The position numbers were made by a program, and so were the translations under genes. The notes under the pieces are model-generated. The model saw only the letters and a program-made list of their open reading frames with translations, made no database searches and was not told where the DNA came from. Shown here in pieces: positions 62,242 to 64,000 of a DNA stretch of 64,000 nt (position 1 is the stretch's first letter; each line of letters begins with the position of its first letter). The stretch is from Luminiphilus syltensis NOR5-1B (GTDB lineage: Bacteria; Pseudomonadota; Gammaproteobacteria; Pseudomonadales; Halieaceae), in NCBI RefSeq assembly GCF_000158175.1, contig NZ_DS999411.1, positions 840,596-904,595 on the forward strand. The letters run 5' to 3'.

Positions 62242-62913
62242 ATGTCCACGGAGTTACAACTCAATACCCGGCTTGATAAAGCCCTGCGCATAGACACCGC
62301 TGCGATGGAGTGGGAAGCCAGCCCCGCATCGGGGGTCTGGCGCAAACGCCTCTATCGCGCAGGCCCCCAGGAGTCGGGCCGCGTCACATCCGTAGTCCGT
62401 TATGACCCTGGCGCACGCTTTCATTCTCACCCCCATCCCGAGGGCGAGGAGATTCTCGTGCTTGAGGGTGTGTTCTCCGATGAACGCGGCGACTGGACAA
62501 AAGGTAGCTTTCTCCTCAATCCCGAAGGATTCGAGCATGCCCCCTTTAGCGAGGGAGGATGTGAGCTGCTGGTTCGGCTACGCCAGTACCCGGGGGAGTC
62601 ACGCCTGCAGTGCGGCATTACCCCTGAAGACTATCGCTGGCAGGGGTCGCCTGGCGACGTCCAGACCATGCCGCTCTATCATCAGGAGCCGTACCGGGAC
62701 ACCCAGCGTTTAGAACACTGGCCCGAAGGTTGGAGGGGCTCGCTGGTCTTTGCTGATGGCGCTGAAGTATTCGTAATTGAGGGTGCTATCGCCGTGGACG
62801 GCACTGAGCTGCGCGATCGCGGCTGGCTGCGGCTGCCGCCCGGCCGGTACCCGGCGACCGCGCTCAACAGCGCCCAGCTCTATATTAAGGAGGGGGGCCG
62901 GCTTTACCTCTGA
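62242..62913 (+). CDS. ChrR-like double-cupin domain protein
   Basis: A 223-residue soluble protein with two cupin-like halves. The first half carries a metal-binding pattern: FHSHPHPEGEEILVLEGVFSD (His residues and Glu) and, later, FEHAPFSEGGCELLVRLR. The second half (LVFADGAEVFVIEGAIAVDG, WLRLPPGRYPATA) is less metal-like. It resembles the cupin part of anti-sigma factor ChrR but has no zinc-binding N-terminal anti-sigma domain, so it is more likely an enzyme or sensor. ATG 62242 has AGAGGA about eight bases upstream. It is divergent from the hydroxyacid dehydrogenase. Confidence 0.75.
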   Translation: MSTELQLNTRLDKALRIDTAAMEWEASPASGVWRKRLYRAGPQESGRVTSVVRYDPGARFHSHPHPEGEEILVLEGVFSDERGDWTKGSFLLNPEGFEHAPFSEGGCELLVRLRQYPGESRLQCGITPEDYRWQGSPGDVQTMPLYHQEPYRDTQRLEHWPEGWRGSLVFADGAEVFVIEGAIAVDGTELRDRGWLRLPPGRYPATALNSAQLYIKEGGRLYL

Positions 62914-62922
62914 GCCAGTCTT

Positions 62923-64000
62923 TCAATCACCACTGCCGTCAGCGCTGCCAGGAGATGGCTTTTGCACCGGCTCACTATCGCGCATACCAAAGCGGGCAAA
63001 GCGCTTGGCGTCCGTCACTGCCCAGTAAAGAATCAGCAAAATGGGAACCAGAACCGCTAGCCAGCCAACGGGGAAACCACCCACACTCAGCACAAACCCG
63101 GTCACCAACGGTCCCAGAACTCGCCCAACGGCGGCGCCGGACGCCGTAATACCCATCATCTGACCCCGCTCCTCCGTGCTCACGAGCAAGCTGGTCACCG
63201 TGTTCAAAATCGGGACGCACACCGTCGAACCACTGAAGGCCAAAAAACCTGCGGTGACTATCAGCCACTCCTCATCAGCGAATACCGCCGCCAGCACAGA
63301 GCCTGCAAACACCACCATTCCGACTTTCAGTACCGGAAGCACGCCGAAGCGCGTGGTCAGTGGCCCGATCAGAACACCCTGCACGAGCACCATGGCAATA
63401 CCGACCACGCCGTAAAATACGCCCACCTCCCGGGGTCCCCAATCGAGCATCGCCGCTGACCACAGGGGATACAGGTAGAGAGCGCCAGTGACGGCAGCGG
63501 TGTGCAAAATATACTGGGCGACCAACAGCTGACTGCGATCGCGCGCCAGAAGTTGAACGCTCGAAAGTACCTTGATTGCTGGCGTGTCCTCACCGTCTCT
63601 CTTGCCCGAATCATTACGCGGCTCCCGCGGAATCAGAAAGCTGCCGAGAATAACTGCCAGAAGCGATGAAAATCCGGCAAACAGACAGGGAACCCTAAAA
63701 TCACCTTGCTCCCCCGCCAGTACCCCCCCCACAACCGGTCCCAGTATCAACCCCAGGCCAAAAGCGGTTCCAATCAGCCCCATGGCCCGCGCGCGCCGGT
63801 GCGGCGGGCTTAAGTCAGCCATCAATGCAGTCGCCACCGGCAAATTACCCGAACACACGCCGGCGAATGCCCGCGCTAAGTACACCATCCACAGTTCATC
63901 TGCGAATCCCAGCATGGCGTAGGCCAGGGCTCCGCCGGTCAGGCAGATCATCAGCACGGGCTTGCGACCGATCCGATCGGAGAGTCGCCCCCATAACGGA
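62923..64000 (-). CDS. MFS transporter, TetA-like (cut by window edge)
   Basis: The C-terminal about 358 residues of a major facilitator protein. The first in-window codons read GRLSDRIGRKPV, which is the loop 2-3 signature of the 12-TM drug/H+ antiporter group, so the true start lies beyond 64000. Nine or ten membrane segments follow, with the motif LGPVVGGVLAGEQGDF near the fifth. The closest pattern is TetA-like efflux pumps. The substrate is unknown. Its stop is nine bases from the cupin gene stop (convergent). Confidence 0.85.
   Translation of the reverse strand, partial: PLWGRLSDRIGRKPVLMICLTGGALAYAMLGFADELWMVYLARAFAGVCSGNLPVATALMADLSPPHRRARAMGLIGTAFGLGLILGPVVGGVLAGEQGDFRVPCLFAGFSSLLAVILGSFLIPREPRNDSGKRDGEDTPAIKVLSSVQLLARDRSQLLVAQYILHTAAVTGALYLYPLWSAAMLDWGPREVGVFYGVVGIAMVLVQGVLIGPLTTRFGVLPVLKVGMVVFAGSVLAAVFADEEWLIVTAGFLAFSGSTVCVPILNTVTSLLVSTEERGQMMGITASGAAVGRVLGPLVTGFVLSVGGFPVGWLAVLVPILLILYWAVTDAKRFARFGMRDSEPVQKPSPGSADGSGD

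Overview
The window looks like chromosomal DNA of a marine or halotolerant, heterotrophic gammaproteobacterium. The evidence is indirect: moderately GC-rich coding DNA, an ectABC-ask cluster, a glucosylglycerate cluster, a PlsB-type glycerol-phosphate acyltransferase, a TonB-dependent receptor paired with a TPR-sulfotransferase, and an arylsulfatase. OM60/NOR5-like or a related oligotrophic marine lineage is plausible, but no rRNA or other taxonomic marker is present. I found about 50 protein genes and no tRNA, rRNA, insertion sequence, prophage or CRISPR array. Genes are densely packed, often overlapping by 4 to 26 bases. Both edges cut genes: a probable MmgE/PrpD gene on the left and an MFS transporter on the right.

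Layout. 0-5 kb: minus-strand catabolic genes (NCS1 permease, SDR, nitroreductase, MmgE/PrpD). 5-9 kb: acyltransferase, secreted amidohydrolase, arylsulfatase. 8.9-13 kb: a very large OpgB-like phosphoglycerol transferase beside dgkA. 13-16 kb: RidA, ABM-domain protein, GGDEF cyclase, NRDE protein. 16-22.3 kb: glucosylglycerate cluster (glycerate kinase, gpgP, gpgS, GH13 phosphorylase) behind an NhaC antiporter. 22.5-28.8 kb: phosphatidate-synthesis genes (HAD-acyltransferase fusion with a histone-like tail, plsB, gpsA) and an M48 lipoprotein. 29-36 kb: TonB receptor, TPR-sulfotransferase, MarR, acyltransferase-3/SGNH. 36-41 kb: gcdH, divergent LuxR regulator, class III aminotransferase, DUF2878 and chalcone-isomerase-like pair. 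41-47 kb: ectABC-ask and glpD. 47-56 kb: MBL hydrolase, alpha/beta hydrolase and quinone oxidoreductase; S8 protease with MltF; PQQ-type sugar dehydrogenase. 56-64 kb: RNase J-like protein, DUF481 outer-membrane protein, glutathione reductase, TauE, DUF4136 lipoprotein, hydroxyacid dehydrogenase, cupin, MFS.

Themes. Two compatible-solute systems (ectoine and glucosylglycerate) and a Na+/H+ antiporter point to salt adaptation. The glucosylglycerate genes together can form a closed cycle: 3-phosphoglycerate to glucosyl-3-phosphoglycerate to glucosylglycerate, then phosphorolysis to glucose-1-phosphate and glycerate, then rephosphorylation. Glycerol-phosphate chemistry recurs (gpsA, plsB, a plsC-like fusion, dgkA, opgB-like, glpD).

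The most unusual object is the 1186-residue OpgB-like protein. Its catalytic sulfatase-fold domain is followed by a FAM3/ILEI-like domain, a degenerate GDPD-like barrel, and a second ILEI-like domain. I interpret this as a membrane-anchored phosphoglycerol transferase carrying its own glycan- and phosphoglycerol-recognition modules, an architecture I do not know from described OpgB proteins.
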